Of a stretch of 64,000 bases of DNA, positions 63,568 through 64,000 are shown in pieces; the stretch's first letter is position 1, and each line of letters begins with the position of its first letter. A program made the translations under genes and the position numbers. The notes beneath the pieces were generated by a model. It did no database searches. It saw only the letters and a list, made by a program, of their open reading frames with translations, and was not told the origin of the DNA. The DNA lies in the NCBI RefSeq assembly GCF_900188385.1, contig NZ_FZOI01000001.1:558001-622000 (forward strand), given 5' to 3'. The stretch comes from Azospirillum sp. RU38E. GTDB lineage: Bacteria; Pseudomonadota; Alphaproteobacteria; Azospirillales; Azospirillaceae.

Positions 63568-63600
63568 GACGCCATATTTATACTATAATTAAGGGGCGTC
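63568..63600. promoter_or_regulatory. Operator-like dyad around a TATAAT box between GH42 and GH36-like genes
   Basis: Arms gacgcc (63568-63573) and ggcgtc (63595-63600) flank an AT-rich core with TATAAT at 63584-63589 (plus) and tatagt/tataaa on the minus strand. It suits a shared divergent promoter controlled by one repressor. On the plus strand the -35 box is unclear. Confidence 0.55.
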
Positions 63601-63676
63601 AATCGCCAACTCGCCCGAACGGCACCGCCCGTGGACTGGTCCCGGAGGCGGCGCCCGCATTTCGAGGAAACACCCT

Positions 63677-64000
63677 ATGTCTGCCATTCCCGCCTTTGTC
63701 CGCCTGGATGGGGCCGCCTGTTCGCTGGTCATCGATTGCCGGGGGCCGTCGCCCGCCGTGCTGCATTGGGGGCCCAAGCTGGGTGCTGCCACAAGCCCGG
63801 AAATGCTGGCGCTTGCCGCCGCCCGGGAGGATGCACCCTGTTCCCCGCTGGTGGCCGCCCCCCTGGCGCTGACGCCGCTGGCCGGCCAGGGCTTCCCCGG
63901 TCGCCCCGGTCTGCAGGCCCATGGGGCGGGCGGGCGCCGCTGGGCGACCTATACCGCCATTGAAGATGTACGCACGGGCGGCGATGGCAGCGTGGAAATC
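63677..64000 (+). CDS. GH36-like alpha-galactosidase, N-terminal part (runs off the window)
   Basis: Only the first 108 codons are in the window and the frame is open at the edge. The ATG at 63677 has gaggaaa upstream. The translated start, MSAIPAFVRLDGAACSLVID, followed by AVLHWGPKLG and a Pro/Gly-rich stretch, matches the beta-sandwich N-terminus of GH36 alpha-galactosidases, where LHWG is common. Its divergent position beside GH42 and GH2 genes supports an alpha-galactosidase for raffinose- or galactomannan-type sugars. The catalytic domain is not visible. Confidence 0.65.
   Translation, partial: MSAIPAFVRLDGAACSLVIDCRGPSPAVLHWGPKLGAATSPEMLALAAAREDAPCSPLVAAPLALTPLAGQGFPGRPGLQAHGAGGRRWATYTAIEDVRTGGDGSVEI

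Noticed and set aside
61286-63592. 768-residue plus-strand ORF
   Set aside because: It is a shadow of the GH42 gene, which has intact catalytic motifs on the minus strand.

Overview
The window is about 65-68% GC and looks like the chromosome of an alphaproteobacterium, most likely of the Azospirillaceae/Rhodospirillales (a Niveispirillum- or Azospirillum-like organism; this is inference). Supports are a CcrM-type GANTC methyltransferase gene with a GANTC cluster upstream, the thrC - M16 peptidase - acetyltransferase order, the OmpR-type regulator plus phosphorelay hybrid kinase pair, and the codon usage. No transposase, integrase, phage gene, rRNA or CRISPR array was seen.

Layout. (1) 0-11.2 kb, mostly housekeeping: S41 peptidase, a CAT-anticodon tRNA, a two-component pair, RimJ-like acetyltransferase, M16 peptidase, threonine synthase, a palindrome-rich spacer (8272-8692), two related small membrane coiled-coil proteins, a DsbA-fold isomerase and a GNAT. 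(2) 11.2-24.7 kb, a two-partner secretion locus: TpsB pore and a small secreted protein on the minus strand, and divergently a 2620-residue TpsA exoprotein with 17 MBG-type repeats (16 in exact 240-bp phase) followed immediately by a TPR-CHAT lipoprotein. (3) 24.7-26.9 kb, an AT-rich toxin/immunity-like module with two tandem immunity-like paralogues. (4) 27.0-40.8 kb, an export and peptide (RiPP) island: two Nif11-type leader peptides, a GNAT translationally coupled to one of them, a fused C39-ABC-ABC exporter of 1260 residues followed by a 54-residue stand-alone copy of an HlyD N-terminus, an AraC regulator, and a complete NHLM-type exporter (HlyD, ABC1 with C39 peptidase, ABC2) plus a cyclic-nucleotide-domain protein. 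(5) 41.7-46.5 kb: a fused borosin-type peptide N-methyltransferase whose C-terminus is a run of 35 hexapeptides of the form x-A-(S/T)-E-E-H, followed by a soluble TPR-GAF-histidine kinase. (6) 46.7-55.6 kb, core genes: tRNA-Pro, polyprenyl diphosphate synthase, DUF2007, a tRNA m6A-type methyltransferase, ccrM, rnhB, hemN with an FNR-like box, a YeiH/LysR divergent pair and a class B-like acid phosphatase lipoprotein. (7) 55.7-64 kb, a galactoside-utilisation cluster: GH2, sodium symporter, alpha/beta hydrolase, GH42 and, running off the edge, a GH36-like alpha-galactosidase.

The most notable systems are the repeat-core borosin (41679-43487), the Nif11-peptide/GNAT pair beside a compressed exporter and HlyD stub (27-32.7 kb), and the TPS/MBG/CHAT locus. 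All function assignments rest on reading motifs and on remembered family features; no database search was run.
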